From: Norana najaformis
Taxonomy: Eukaryota > Annelida > Clitellata > Crassiclitellata > Hormogastridae
Direction: 5' to 3'
Assembly (NCBI GenBank): GCA_964023275.1
Contig: OZ029917.1
Span: 29,588,005-29,652,004 of the forward strand
DNA: 64,000 bases
Part shown: in pieces, positions 10,681 to 23,170 of the stretch
Layout of the letters: each line of letters opens with the position of its first letter
How positions within the stretch are numbered: position 1 is the stretch's first letter
The notes under the pieces: model-generated
Seen by the model: the letters and a program-made list of their open reading frames with translations, nothing else
Databases searched by the model: none
What the model was told of the DNA's origin: nothing
Program-made: the position numbers and the translations under genes

Positions 10681-11934
10681 GTGTGTCAAACATGGTTATT
10701 TTTTGGTATCGCGAGTTGCAAATTATATGTGGTATTTGACAGACTTGTGACCCAGGTATATCATTATCAAAACTGTGAAACCACTGTGGTAACTTTTTAA
10801 ACTACAATGCAACATATCTAAATAATTTTATTAAAAATACAGTTAACATAAACATTTCTTATCATATTTAAAGTGAATTTATGAACAAAATTTCATGTTT
10901 TTTGGTAGTCTATCAAAGTACATGTGATGAAATATTCTGTGAAACTGCCAAACATCTTATGATATCAAGATAATGTCATTTATGCATACAGCATCATATA
11001 TTTTGAAAGTTTTGTTGTACATAAGATGAAAATTTTGTTGTTACAGTCTTCCATACTGAATCATCCAGCTGGTACTGACGTGCGCTATTACTAAGTGCTC
11101 GAGGTGCTTGCACAGACTGAAGGTCATGTTGGAATGGAACCCAGCATATGTCACCATGTCTTGACCAAGTCAGATGATAGCTTCCCCTTCTCTGTGTGCT
11201 TGTCATGAATTTGATGAGAATATCTTCTTTGTCTGACCAATCTGTTGTCACCCTAATGTACCAAAAATTCCCCCATCAGGATTTTTTGGACTACTTATCA
11301 ATTGATCTATTCTCTATCAGAAAATAAAATAAAAAGATAATATTTTTATCACCCTTTTTGGGAATATTTGTTCTCTTTGACCCTGTTGTCAGATTTGGTG
11401 AACTTTGACCTACTATATCCAGCAGATGTGAATAAGTAATCAAGTCAAACTTTGCCAAGTAATTGCCAGCCACATAGACAGTATACATATAAAAATGGAA
11501 TGCATTGTGCCTGGTACATTTGGAGATATTGACCACTGAATATTGCAAAATTTAGAAATAAAATGAATATGAAGGCACTTTTGACATTTAATACAGCTGA
11601 AATTATAGGACACATTATAATAATTATTATGTTTTTGTAATCTATGCAAGAAACTGTACAAACACACAAAAATCATCTGATTTAGTCTAACAGTTCTAGA
11701 GATAACAGTTCTCAAAAAGTGGACATCACGAAGTTTCGCGAAATGCCTTCGGAGGGTGGGGTCACGGGATCAACGATATCTTGGAAAGTATCTTAAATAT
11801 TACAGAAAAAATGTGGGCTTTTCCATCCAATACATCTCGCAACATGTGGTTTAAATTTCAGCCAATTCTGAGATGGTCAAGTGGGAACTTTTCTCAGAAT
11901 TGGTTGAGTTGAGCTGGAATGACCCCACTGTTAA
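10681..11934. other. A+T-rich intron sequence with one motif-bearing frame
   Basis: No RT-type coding. The minus-strand frame 10994-11251 contains WSDKEDILIKFM and HGDICWVPFQHDLQ, which recalls a short domain often seen near transposon-derived genes in invertebrates (G-x-W..-D-x-CWV/Y-P pattern, from memory). A minus-strand frame at 11291-11548 may be its upstream part. Neither has splice support. 11450-11720 is unassigned. Confidence 0.3.
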
Positions 11935-12275
11935 AATGATCGGTCAAGGAGAGTTCCCGGTCCAGAACAACCCCAAGATCACGGACTTTGGAACACAATA
12001 GGATGTCCGGAAACTTCTGGCGTAAGGATGATGAATCAATCTTAGCAAGCTGAGCACGACCACCAAGCAGATGAACTGGGTCTTAGCAGAGTTCAGTCGG
12101 AGGCAATTAGAGGACATCCAGAGACCAAGGGCAGATGTTGCGTCAAGAATCCTCTCAACCAGAGAGGAAACCGCTTCCGCTAAGCCATGAGTGAAGGCCT
12201 AAGTGTCGTCTGCATACTGATGGACAGCAACACCCATGGGAAGGAGAACCCGTGCCAGGTCGGCAGTGTACAGAA
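11935..12275 (-). mobile_element. LINE G-like RT fragment
   Basis: On the minus strand it reads LYTADLARVLLPMGVAVHQYADDT, WMSSNCLRLNSAKTQFIW and SKVRDLGVVLDRELSL. The YADDT catalytic box is present, but only about 110 codons remain. It matches 53550-53880 (LINE G) block for block. Confidence 0.8.
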
Positions 12276-12279
12276 TGTA

Positions 12280-12570
12280 AAGGAGATACTTTGTGGTATT
12301 TTGTTCACAAAGTACCCCATTTAAATCAGCCAAACTATCTCCGTTTCATGTTGAACCATCATACCAACAAATATTGCACTCGATCAGTGGATACTATGTC
12401 TCTTGTACTTTGTACCAGAACAATTATGGGTTCTTGAGTGTTCTGGGTGGCTAGCTTTGGAATTCGCTGCCAAGTTCTATTTGTTCTGTCAGTTCTGTTA
12501 TGTCATTCAGGTCTAGCCTTAAGACTCATCTGTTTCATCTTCTATTATCAATGCAAAGTTTAGTGTTCTG
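12280..12570 (+). mobile_element. LINE C-terminal fragment
   Basis: Plus-strand reading gives NYLRFMLNHHTNKYCTRSVD then IMGS, SFGIRCQVLF and LALRLICFIF, a decayed version of the R-S-x..G-x-R-F-x..W-N-x-L-P..L-K-T-H-L-F end of CR1-like polyproteins. It faces the LINE G fragment on its left. Confidence 0.5.
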
Positions 12571-13499
12571 TTGTGGGAGAAGTTTTCTACGACAGCAAAA
12601 TAAGATATAATTAGACTTAGACAAATTCACCTTAAATCAACCTCTGCTACGTGCACAAGTTAAGTGTTAGCCAACTCCAGTAATATGTCCAATGATTTGT
12701 TAGATAGAAAAACGTTAGTGTCAACTGTAAAAAGGATGAAGTAAGCCAGATGAGTTAGGAAGATCATTTATGTAAAGAAGAAACAGAAGGGGACCCAGGT
12801 TAGACCTCAGAGAAACTCCACAACAAATGAATTTTACTTGCGATAGACTACCTTTACACAAGACCTGCTGCTGTCTTTGGTCCAAATAACTTCTAAACCA
12901 GTAGTACCTTTCAAATTTACTTAGGAAAATGCTATGATCTACAGTGCCAAAAGCTTTGGCTAAATAAAAAAGTATTCCTATTCAAAATGAATTCTGATAA
13001 ATAAATGGCCTGGGTAATTTTATCAAACATATTTAAGAGTGGCATAGTTGTAGAGTGACCTATTCTAAATCCATATTAATGAGCATATAAAATATAAATT
13101 TTTGCCATGTAGCTATTTAACCTTTCATACATAAGCTTTTAAAAAATTTTAGAAAAGAAGGGCAATATAGAAATTGGTCTATAATTAGCAAAATCTTCCT
13201 TATTTCCAGATTTGAATATCGGTACCACTTAAACAATTTTTATCCCTGACGGGGCAATACCTACAGAAAAGGACCAACTGACTATTTTTGACAAAGGCAC
13301 TGCAACAGCATATATAGCAGAACTAGCAATGCAAGGGTCTATAGCGTCAGGTCCTACACTATGTGTAATACAAAATGATTGTGCCAGATTTAAAATTTCT
13401 TTTGGTGATGTGGGAAAAATTCCAAAGGAATTTAGGGCTGGTTCATTAAGAAAGGTATCATAGGAGACTCTTCCATGAGCAATTCCAGCAGCTAATCAT

Positions 13500-14544
13500 T
13501 GTCCAATTCTTCTTCTTCTTCTTCTTGTGGTTCTCTGCCCTTTAGGCAGGTTCATACGTCCAATGGCGCCATTCTTCACGGTGCTAAGCATCTCTTTTCA
13601 GTCCGCTATATCCATCCGTGATCATCCAGTCCAGCAACATCTGTCTAGGTCTTCCTCTTGTTTTTCGTCCCTCCATTCTTCCCTCCATAATAGTTCTTAC
13701 AAGTGAGTCCCCTCTCATTATGTGGCCAATCCATTTCCTCTGTCGACTTCTAATTGTTCCCACCAAGGATCTTTCTTCCTCTACTCTTTGCAGTATCTCC
13801 TCATTTGTAATGTGCTCCATCCAGCTGACTCTCTCCATCCTGCGCCATATCCACATCTCAAATGCTTCCAATCTTCTGATGTCTTCCTTTCTCAGAGTCC
13901 ATGTTTCTGATCCATTCAGAACCACGTTCCATACCAAGGTTTTCACCAGTCGTTTCTTCAGGTTCCGATTTAGTTTCCCTCTCATTAGTTCCCTCCTTTT
14001 ACAGAATGCGTCCTTTCCCATAGCTATTCTCCTTTTTATTTCAGCAAGGCATTTCACATCTTGTGTAACCACACTACCCAGGTAGCAGAATTCCCCGACC
14101 TGTTCTATTTCTTCACCATTTATAGTGATCCTGACTGTCGTTACCTCTTTTTTACTTATCTTCATAACCTTTGTCTTTTTGATGTTTATTTTCATTTCAT
14201 ATTCTGTCGAGACACTATTCAGCCAGTCCATCATTCTCTGTAGACCCTCCTGAATGCCCGCCAACATCGCCTGATCGTCTGCAAACCTCAGAGCATTCAG
14301 CAACCTGCCCCCCACCTTTATTCCCTCTGTCATGTCCTCCAATGCCTCTCTTATAAGTTCTTCAATGTATATATTGAAAAGCAGTAGTGAAAGTGGGCAA
14401 CCCTGTCTCACTCCTCTACCTATTTTTCCAGGCTCCGAGTATTCTCCTTTGATTCTTATCCTTACTTTCTGGCCCACGTACAGGTTTCCTATAAGCCTTC
14501 TGTCTTTCCAGTCCACACCCAGTCATGTGGACTGGATGTCCAAT
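13500..14544 (-). mobile_element. RTE-like LINE copy 1 inside LINE E
   Basis: The element spans 13508-14536 with TSD TGTCCAAT at 13500-13507 and 14537-14544. Its 3' end is an (AAG)n tail read on the minus strand. The frame 13584-14516 encodes [20 protein letters not shown] (motif B), [12 protein letters not shown] (FADD box), then [20 protein letters not shown] and [11 protein letters not shown], the RTE C-terminal signature. It is 5'-truncated before motif A. The long uninterrupted frame suggests modest age. A small hairpin lies at its 5' end. Confidence 0.93.
14507..14536. repeat. Snap-back hairpin at the RTE copy 1 truncation point
   Basis: TCCAGTCCACA (14507-14517), an 8 nt loop and TGTGGACTGGA (14526-14536) form a perfect hairpin ending exactly at the target duplication. 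The left arm is RTE coding; the right arm is extra. Confidence 0.9.
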
Positions 14545-15080
14545 GCTTGTGAAAAAATCATGAAATTTATTAGTCATAGAACTTGCATCCTTAATTATAG
14601 TTTCATCAAAATTAATACAATCAATATTAGATCCTATATTACCCATTTTCAATAATGATCTAATAACACTCCACATTTTTAAGATTATATTTGTATTTGG
14701 TAAATTTCTGTTGTAAAATAATGCTGCTCAGCTTTAATTCGTATTTGTCTAAACTTTTTACGATATGCTATAAATTTTAGCTTAGTTTACATTAGAGCGA
14801 TCTTTTAGGTATTTTAAATATAATTTAGATTTCTTTTTACATGATTTCAGTAAAGCTGTAGTCATCCATCGTTGTCTTGGTACATTATGTTTTTGCTTAT
14901 TTTGCTGAATCAAGAGAAATGCATTATCATAGGTTTTCTCGTATTGTTCAATAAATAGAGCATATGCAAGTGATGGATGCCAAGGATGTCGGAGTTCAAC
15001 CTATTTGCATAAGCAGTGACTGAAAGTGTTTCATAGAGACATCATTTATAAGCCTGGCAGTAAGTGGAACACAGTCACTG

Positions 15081-16272
15081 GATCCTCTTCTTCTTGTGGT
15101 TCTCTGCCCTCTAGGCAGGTTCATATGTCCAATGGTGCCATTCTTCACGGTGCTGAGCATCTCTTTTCAGTCCGCTGTATCCATCCGTGATCATCCAGTC
15201 CAGCAACATCTGTCTAGGTCTTCCTCTTGTTTTTCGTCCCTCCATTCTTCCCTCGATAATAGTTCTTACGAGTGCGTCCCCTCTCATTATGTGGCCAATC
15301 CATTTCCTCTGTCGACTTCTAATTGTTCCCACCAAGGATCTTTCTTCCTCTACTCTTTGCAGTATCTCCTCATTTGTAATGTGCTCCGTCCAGCTGACTC
15401 TCTCCATCCTGAGCCATATCCACATCTCAAATGCTTCCAATCTTCTGATGTCTTCCTTTCTCAGAGTCCATGTTTCTGATCCATTCAGAACCATGCTCCA
15501 AACCAAGGTTTTCACCAGTCGTTTCTTCAGGTTCCGATTTAGTTTCCCTCTCATTAGTTCCCTCCTTTTACAGAATGCGTCCTTTCCCATAGCTATTCTC
15601 CTTTTTATTTCAGCAAAGGCATTTCGCATCTTGTGTAACCACATTTCCCAGGTAGCAGAATTCCCCGACCTGTTTATTTCTTCACCATTTATAGTGATCC
15701 TGACTGTCGTTACCTCTTTTTTACTTATATTCATAACCTTTGTCTTTTTGATGTTTATTTTCATTTCATATTCTGTCGAGACACTATTCAGACGGTCCAT
15801 CATTCTCTGTAGACCCTCCTGACTGCCCGCCAACATCGCCTGATCGTCTGCAAACCTCAGAGCATTCAGCAACCTGCCCCCCACCTTTATTCCCGCTGTC
15901 ATGTCCTCCAATGCCTCTCTTATAAGTTCTTCAATGTATATATTGAAAAGCAGTGGTGAAAGTGGGCAACCTTGTCTCACTCCTCTACCTATTTTTCCAG
16001 GCTCCGAGTATTCTCCTTCGATTCTTATCCTTACTTTCTGGCCCATGTACAGGTTTCCTATAAGCCTTCTGTCTTTCCAGTCCACACCCAGTCGTGTAAG
16101 TGCATGCATTAACTTCCTCCAGTCTACTCGATCAAATGCCTTCTCGTAATCTACAAAGCATACGTAAATGTCCTGACCATGTTGGAGATTTCTTTCTGCT
16201 ACTACCTACAAGGCTCCAATTGCACTTCTTGTTCCTCTACCCTTCATGAACCCAAACTGATGAGGCCAGATT
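15081..16272 (-). mobile_element. RTE-like LINE copy 2 inside LINE E
   Basis: This copy is nearly identical to copy 1 over their shared 1 kb and extends further 5', adding QFGFMKGRGTRSAIGAL near 16240 and [20 protein letters not shown] (motif A) near 16130. The long frame 15111-16109 holds [20 protein letters not shown] and [14 protein letters not shown]. Unlike copy 1 there is one frame change around 15660. The tail is (AAG)n at 15087-15096. I could not find a target duplication. Confidence 0.9.
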
Positions 16273-16662
16273 AAGATTAGCCCAAACAATAAGAGGAAGG
16301 TGATCAGAAATATCACTAAGAATGATCAAGCAGTCAGCCAGATTCAAAAAAGCATTGGTAAAGATATTATCAATAGGAGTAGCTAACGTTGAAGTAATTC
16401 TAGTAGGGTGACAATATCTTGGGGAGGAAATGATATGACGACAAACAATTAAAGAAATTGTGAGTTAAAAAATGGCTATCAGACTGTAAGAGGTCAATAT
16501 TAAAATCACCAGCTAAGAAAATTTGTTTATCCAGTTTGTTAAGTAACTGGTCACGATGTGTATTAAAAGTATCCAATGTTTGTCCAGGTGGTCTATAAAT
16601 GGCACCAATAATACAGTTAACTCCATGATCATGGGCTAACATTATAAAAAATACTTTCATAT

Positions 16663-17207
16663 TGTGGCGAACGGCGGTGCGTCTGTCCAATCCTCTGCAA
16701 GTCCGTCAGGTTCGGCTCCCCCTAAATCTAGTGGGAGGCTTCTTCTACTTCTCAAGTGAAGAACAACGACGTAAACTTTCCAAATTTAATGGTGTTCAAC
16801 TCAAGCAACAAACTTTAATTAACTTCGAAGATCAACAGTTCTGTATGAAAGTCAAACAATTTGCCATGAGTCCTCACTTAATCACTCGAGAACTCCACCT
16901 TTAGATTCGTGCCACAACGACAGCACAGCAAGAGCAGCAACAACCGAACAACAACCACCATAAAAACAAAAACAACTCACTTATATATCACTAGCCTACC
17001 AGCTAAGCCTACACACCAGTTAAGCCCACACACAGTTAAGCCCACCAGCTCAGCTACGGGCCACCTAAGCCTACAAACCAGTTAAGCCTATACCAGTTAA
17101 GCCTACACACCAGCTCAGCCTAAGGGCCAGCTAAGCCTACACACCAATTAAGCCTACCAGCTCAGCCTACGGGCCAGCTAAGCCTAAACTGGCGACGGTT
17201 TGCCACA
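16663..17207 (-). repeat. LTR (3' in element orientation)
   Basis: Begins TGTGGCGAACGG and ends GGTTTGCCACA on the plus strand, so the ends form short inverted repeats of the TG...CA type. 16980-17190 is a run of AAGCCTACACACCAG / CTCAGCCTACGGGCC units. Confidence 0.9.
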
Positions 17208-20200
17208 CTCTCCACCCACCACTAGTCAAAAACCTCCCTTAGGTTTGTCAGGAAAAATCAGACAATTACAGGCAAACAAAACAAAGCCACGTCCAGTAAT
17301 CATATGAAAACAGAACAGTTTATCCAGTCAGATAATTACAAGCAAATCAAAACCATGTCTGACAATCATACAAAAACAGTTACTGGCAGCAGCAATTAGT
17401 CCACATAACCACGTCGTCGTCATCATCGTCCTCACCATCCACATTGGGTGGAGTCAGGGGTCGAACTCTTCCACATGGAAGGCGAGGGCCGACGGGGAGG
17501 CACTGCAAGCTATCGCAGCCACGTCGCGCTAAGGTCCTCAGGGGTCGGACTTGCAGCCAGCCACTCGTCCAAGAACCAGATAAGACCATCGCTCGGTTGC
17601 GGTAGGTCCAGGATCTGCACCAGGAAGCGAGTCGGGAGGCACGCCCACCTCCGGAAGCCAGACGCTCACAGACGAGGTGTCGACCAGGAGGCAAAAACCA
17701 TCTCTACTTGATGCCATCCTAGCCTCTTCAAAAGTGGAGACGCCGAGATGAGAAGGCTCGACGATGGAGCTGGAGCCAATGCAGACTGCGCCCACGTTCG
17801 ACGCTACCGATTCGTGTTGTCGACGGGAACGTCGACGCAAGGAGCGCGCCGAATTGCCCGTAAACATAGTTCCACACTCGTTGCACTGCAGAACGAGAGG
17901 TCTTTCCGCCATGGTTGCCAATAACGTACTACAGTAGTCGATGCGCGTGAGGCCTTTATACACCATGCTCGTCCTTTAAGGTGACAGCACACAGGCTAGC
18001 CTCCATTATTGAAATCTGATTGGCCTACGGACGGCTAGTTGCGGCCGCCTTGACACTGGCTCAGGCATCAACATCACGGGAACCCCTGCTCTCTCTTCTA
18101 CGGGTAAAGGGTCTGCCCCTCCCTCGTCCTGATAAGCCCGCAATTTGTGGGCCACAAAGAGTTTGGCCCTTGGTGATTTCTGCAGAAGATAAGTCACCGG
18201 ACTCAACTGGCGTAAAATCTCAAAGGGGCCAGTGAACATCCGCTGCCATTTTGGGCTGCGGCCTACATACCTCCTCAGCGTGAAGTACCACACCCGGGAA
18301 CCCACAGCAAATCTAGCAGGGCGAACGCGCAAATCATACGCGTGTTTCCTACACTCAGTAGTTCTCTTTAGCTGCTCACGTATAAGTCTGTACGCGGCCT
18401 CAGGCCTCTCTACCAACTCTTCAGCGTAAGGGAAATAAGCGGTCTTTCTCTCTTCCTCGACGGGAGGTCTTCCGTGCACCTCTCTCAGCCAATCAGGCGC
18501 AGGCCACAGGGCTACAACGCATACTTTGCCGGATCCACCGCGATCCCCATGGGTGTGACCACATGGTACTTGCTGGGCTTCAACGTGAGGTCTACTCTCC
18601 GAAGCCTTTGGAACATTTGTCTCAGCCTCTCTAGGTGCTGTTCGGGTGTTCTCCCAAAACCGATCACATCATCAAGGTACACGGATAAAACGATGTCCAT
18701 CTGCCTTTGGAAGGTGGCCGGCACATTGCATAATCCGAAGGGCATCAACCGCCATCGGAAAATCCCCCTGCGAGTGAACAAGGCTGAACCTCTTTCGCCT
18801 CGGTCATCCATGCTGAGGCGGTGGAAGATAGGTTCCTATACAAGGTCCTGGCTGGTACATCACTCTGTGCTAAGGGGGATATCACTACGTCTTCGGCAAC
18901 CATCACCCTGCGGCACCACATGGAACCTTCTCCTTTTACTAGTTGGATGCGCTTCCTGGCGACAAACAGCGCGCCTGTACCGAACCCCAAACGGCATCGA
19001 TGCTGCCTCAACCAGTCCATTCCTAACATGGGTTCCAGGACCTGGTCAGATACCAAAAAGGAGGTGTCCAGCTCAAACCCGTGTCTAATCTTAATGGGAA
19101 TACAGATCTCTCTCAACACCTGGATTTCCGTGCCATTAGCAGCCAAAAGGGTGCGCCTGCTAGGGTGCAATTCTAACCTCATTACCGTGGAAAAGGGTAC
19201 CAGACTCACTTCAGAGCCAGTGTCGATTAGGCACTTCTGAGAACATCCGTGGATCACACCTTGAATGTAGATCGTGTTCCCATCCGTTCGGCTCGATGAC
19301 CTTTGCCAAGCAGTGTGGTTTACGGCTGCCGCCTCTTCCTCTGGCCGGTCATCGGGTGCGATGGCCTCCATTGTAGAACTCCTGATTCTTCTCGGTTGGC
19401 GACAGCGTCGTGCAAAGTGTCTTCTCTTTCCGCAATTGTAACAGGCTCCATCCTGCCTCGTTTTCTCTGGTGGCGTCCTATCGCGCCCGTCGGCCTGTCC
19501 CATTCCTTCCGACGTCTCATGCAGTCTTCGTATGGCCGCTAGTTGTCGGTCCATCTTCTTCTCCCATTTGGACTGCCAACGCCGTTGTGTCTCCCGTTGC
19601 GCCGAAAAGAACTGTTGCAACTGGTTCTGCAGCAGGCCCATCCAGTCGGTTTCTTGTGTCCCCCGGACATGGTTTGTTGGCCGTTGCCGATCATCTCCAT
19701 CCGACATCCGCTGATAGGTCTCCAGCCGCAGGGCCACCCGGTAAGCTTCGTCGTGGGTTCTAGGTCCCCTTTCACGTACTTTTAATGCCAATTCACGATC
19801 GCAGATAGCCTCCAGAAACGCATCAACCACAGTCGTCTCATTCGAAGGTGTCGAGTAGGCGAGCACCACTAACCGCTCGACATCATGTAGCAGGTCACCA
19901 AGAGGCTGTTGACATCGATAATAAAGCTGTGCCCAGAAGGTTTCCGCTTGTCCCTCCGTGCCGTATCTCTGCCGCAGTCTCTTAGTGAGCTCTTCGTAGG
20001 TAACGTCTTGTTGCACCCCGAAATCCCACAGCAGCTTGGTTGCAGCCTTATCGAGTGCGCAGTGCAGGAAATCAATCTTGTGGACATCATTCTGGCTGAA
20101 GCCCCTCGCAGGGCTGTCGAAGTCGATCCCCTCCAAGAATCGGCTTTGCTGACTCTGGCGTCTGTCCGACATCTCCCTCCTTGTCTCCGGCGTCGAGCTT

Positions 20201-20365
20201 TCCGGCTGATGATCAGCAGAATCTGCCAGGTCCAATAGGGTGTATACAACTGTGTTCTCTTCTGACTCCGCAGCGTCCATACTGGCTTTCTACCGACGGT
20301 CTTTGACAGGTGAACAACCCTTGCAATGGAAAGACAAACGTACCCCACTTCTGGTACCAAGTTAA

Positions 20366-21129
20366 GGCGAACGGCGGTGCGTCTATCCAATCCTCTGCAA
20401 GTCCGTCAGGTTCGGCTCCCCCTAAATCTAGTGGGAGGCTTCTTCTACTTCTCAAGTGAAGAACAATGAAGTAAACTTTTCAAATTTAATGGTGCTCAAC
20501 TCGAACAACAAACTTTAATTAACTTCGAAGATCAACAGTTCTGTATGAAAGTCAAACAATTTGCCATGAGTCCTTACTTAATCACACGAGAACTCCACCT
20601 TTAGATTCGCGCCACAATGACAGCACAGCAAGAGCAGCAACGGCAACAACTGAACAAACAACAACCACCACAAAAACAAAAACAACTCACTTCCATATCA
20701 CTAGCCTACCAGTTAAACCTACACACCAGTTAGGCCCATCAGCTCAGCTATGGGCCACCTGAACCTACACACCAGTTAAGCCTACACCAGTTAAGCCTAC
20801 ACACCAGCTCAGCCTATGGGCCAGCTAAGCCTACACACCAGCTCAGCCTATGGGCCAGCTAAGCCTACACACCAGTTAAGCCTACCAGCTCAGCCTATGG
20901 GCCACCTGAGCCTACACACCAGTTAAGCCTACACCAGTTAAGCCTACACACCAGCTCAGCCTATGGGCCAGCTAAGCCTACACACCAGCTCAGCCTATGG
21001 GCCAGCTAAGCCTACACACCAGTTAAGCCCACCAGCTCAGCCTACAGGCCAGCTAAGCCTACACACCAGTTAAGCCTACCAGCTCAGCCTATGGGCCAGC
21101 TAAGCCTAAACTGGCGATGGTTCGCCACA
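20366..21129 (-). repeat. LTR (5' in element orientation)
   Basis: Matches the LTR at 16663-17207 over its non-repetitive 330 bp. It is about 220 bp longer, mainly because its internal array of AAGCCTACACACCAG and CAGCCTATGGGCCAG units (20700-21110) has more copies. The inner boundary is uncertain by about three bases. Confidence 0.9.
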
Positions 21130-21253
21130 ATATGAGTTGTGATATAACTTTAAATCCAAGACATCAAATGTGACACCCTCCTTAATGAAGAAAGCGACAT
21201 CTCCACCTCTTCCTGTGGTTCTACATGTATAGAGAAATTGATATCCTGGTACA

Positions 21254-21428
21254 ATACAGTTTCATCATCATCATCATCAACAACCGTGGGCTCAATGCCC
21301 GTAGGTGTCCGATGCCCGTTTCACAATGTGTCTCCACTCGATTCTGTTTTGAGCCGCATGTCCCAGTCTCTGCAAGTCCGCGCCACACCACTCCTCAATG
21401 TCATCCACCCACTCTCGATACAGTTTCA
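21254..21428 (-). mobile_element. Short retroelement with (TGA)n tail
   Basis: 21265-21417 is flanked by the perfect duplication ATACAGTTTCA (21254-21264, 21418-21428). On the minus strand it ends in (TGATGA)n. The sequence CAATGCCCGTAGGTGTCC is shared with 60163-60315. It is either a SINE-like unit or a very short LINE 3' end, inserted in LINE E. Confidence 0.85.
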
Positions 21429-22024
21429 GCATGAAATAAGTCTAACCATGTTTCAGTCAATGCCAAAATGTTCACAGGTAACTGGGTCAAAAGCAGAGAA
21501 ATATCTGACATCTTGGGAATGAGGCTCCTGCAATTTAAATGCATAATAGTGAATTCATTATGACCCTCTGAAGTGAACTTCCAGATAAGTGACGAAGGAC
21601 TTCTTTTATATGTAATATAATAGGAGTTGTGGACAAAATAATTACTCTCAGGATTTAGATTTTCATTATTCTGAAGTGGCTTACTGTCATTTTCTTCTTT
21701 AATATAGTTGATACTATATAAGACCATTCCATTGAGTGTATCCCAATAACAAATTACTAGAAATTGCAGAAATGTAGCTAACAAGTTCGCTATCATCAAC
21801 AACTTGATTAAAAGGAAATATATCAATGATACACTGCATACAATACCAAGGGTCATTTCCAAATTAATGTAGTAATTCTTTCGGCATAAGCTACCACACA
21901 AAGCGCAAGGTAATGATTTTTGCCAGTTATTAACATAATGCATGCACATTTAACACAGTTCATGTCTCTGAGTAGATTTTCAAAATGTCAATATTATTGC
22001 AGTATAAACTGCTGGGTGTATGAG

Positions 22025-22453
22025 ATTAACATAATTGTTAAAACTCTTCTTTAGAGAACAACTAGTTTTAAACTGACATAACATATGAACAGAGGACGCA
22101 AAATGCCACGTGGAGATAAAAAGGAGGATCGCAATGGGAAAGGATGCCTTCTACAAGAGAAGCGAGCTGTTAAGAGGAAGACTAAATAAGAATCTAAAGA
22201 AGAGACTGATCAAGACACTGATATGGAGTGTGGTCCTATACGGATCGGAGACATGGACAATGAGAAAGGAGGACATCAAAAGAATAGAAGCCTTTGAAAT
22301 GTGGATCTGGAGAAGGATGGAGAAAATCAGTTGGACAGAAAAAAAGACGAATGAGGAGGTCCTACAGATGGTAGAGGAGAAAAGAACTATTAACATAATT
22401 GTTAAAACTCTTCTTTAGAGAACAACTAGTTTTAAACTGACATAACATATGAA
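22025..22453 (+). mobile_element. RTE scrap flanked by a 65 bp direct repeat
   Basis: 22090-22388 encodes [40 protein letters not shown] and RRMEKISWTE, a diverged relative of the RTE copies at 13508 and 15081, in the opposite orientation. It lacks both the RT core and the 3' tail. Identical 65 bp repeats flank it at 22025-22089 and 22389-22453, far longer than an ordinary LINE target duplication. Confidence 0.92.
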
Positions 22454-22769
22454 TGGTAGGAAATGAAAATAAAATATTACTGACCAAAATGGAACACAGA
22501 ATGGAACACATCGCAAATAACCATCAATATCATATCATCAAACTACATTCATCAATATCATGACATCAAGATTAAACTATATTGACCTTAAAAAGAAATG
22601 GGACACATCGCTTATGTCCGTCAGTCATGACATCAGAGCTTAACTGTTTTCCAGATCTTAAAAAAGAAATGAAAATGGGACAATCACAAATGTCCATTAA
22701 TAATATGTTATCATGACTAAGCCATTTTCCAGGTCTTTAACTGAGTTGATCTTTCTGGGCTTTTCAGTT

Positions 22770-23110
22770 GTGGAATCAGAGAACAACCTGCCAAAAACAT
22801 ACCAAGGTAGCCAAGATTGCCTTCTTCAACATGGCCCTTGCACACGAATAAATTTCAGCATTTCTCTTCATTAAGTGTTCGTTTATGTAAACTGGGTTGG
22901 GGTCAGATTTCAAAGCTGAATCACGCAAGAATTTCCTGCAGGCAAGGACGGCATTCCTTACTTGATGTGATGTAAAGATGATGATGACTGGTTGAGGTTT
23001 ACCAGTTTTTACACGTGAGATCAGTTGAGCAGTAGAAATATCTTGTTGATAGATCTCCAATCCACGATGATCCCAGCACAGTTTAAGGACGCTTCATTCA
23101 GTATTAGACT
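22770..23110 (-). mobile_element. LINE E ORF1 C-terminal domain
   Basis: Minus-strand frame reads LKLCWDHRGLEIYQQDIST, GKPQPVIIIFTSHQVRNAVL, ACRKFLRD and VYINEHLMKRNAEIYSCAR. This is the nucleic-acid-binding C-terminal domain of LINE ORF1 proteins (I-I-x-F-x-S..R..V-Y-I-N-E-H-L pattern). The RNA-recognition part upstream is separated from it by the LINE A insertion. Confidence 0.8.
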
Positions 23111-23170
23111 ATGACTCCAAAGGAGATTGCTCCGAAGAAGTTGGGAGTGATGCAACTTGAACAATATTAG

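Larger units (their letters stand above)
16659..21133 (-). mobile_element. Ty3/Gypsy-type LTR element fossil
   Basis: The element occupies 16663-21129 and is flanked by the 4 bp duplication ATAT (16659-16662, 21130-21133). Two LTRs bound it. Parts recognised, in minus-strand order: a gag-like region with a CCHC knuckle (CYNCGKRRHFARRC) and an aspartic protease (LIDTGSEVSLVP, MLGMDWL) within 18745-20280; part of an RT with YLDD within 18512-18811; and an integrase C-terminal module with GPF within 18006-18479. A further minus-strand open region at 17538-17966 has no assignment. A candidate primer-binding site adjoins the right LTR (20341-20362) and a purine-rich tract adjoins the left LTR (17208-17222). 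The element is broken, with several interruptions, and not all expected domains are recognisable. LTR divergence of very roughly 5% by eye suggests moderate youth. It sits in the endonuclease of LINE E. Confidence 0.92.

Noticed and set aside
13618-16149. Plus-strand open frames opposite the RTE copies
   Set aside because: They are antisense shadows of the minus-strand RT/C-terminal frames, with Ser/Leu/Phe-rich composition typical of such mirrors.
18474-20238. Plus-strand open frames across the LTR element
   Set aside because: Antisense of gag, protease and RT regions; no independent motif.
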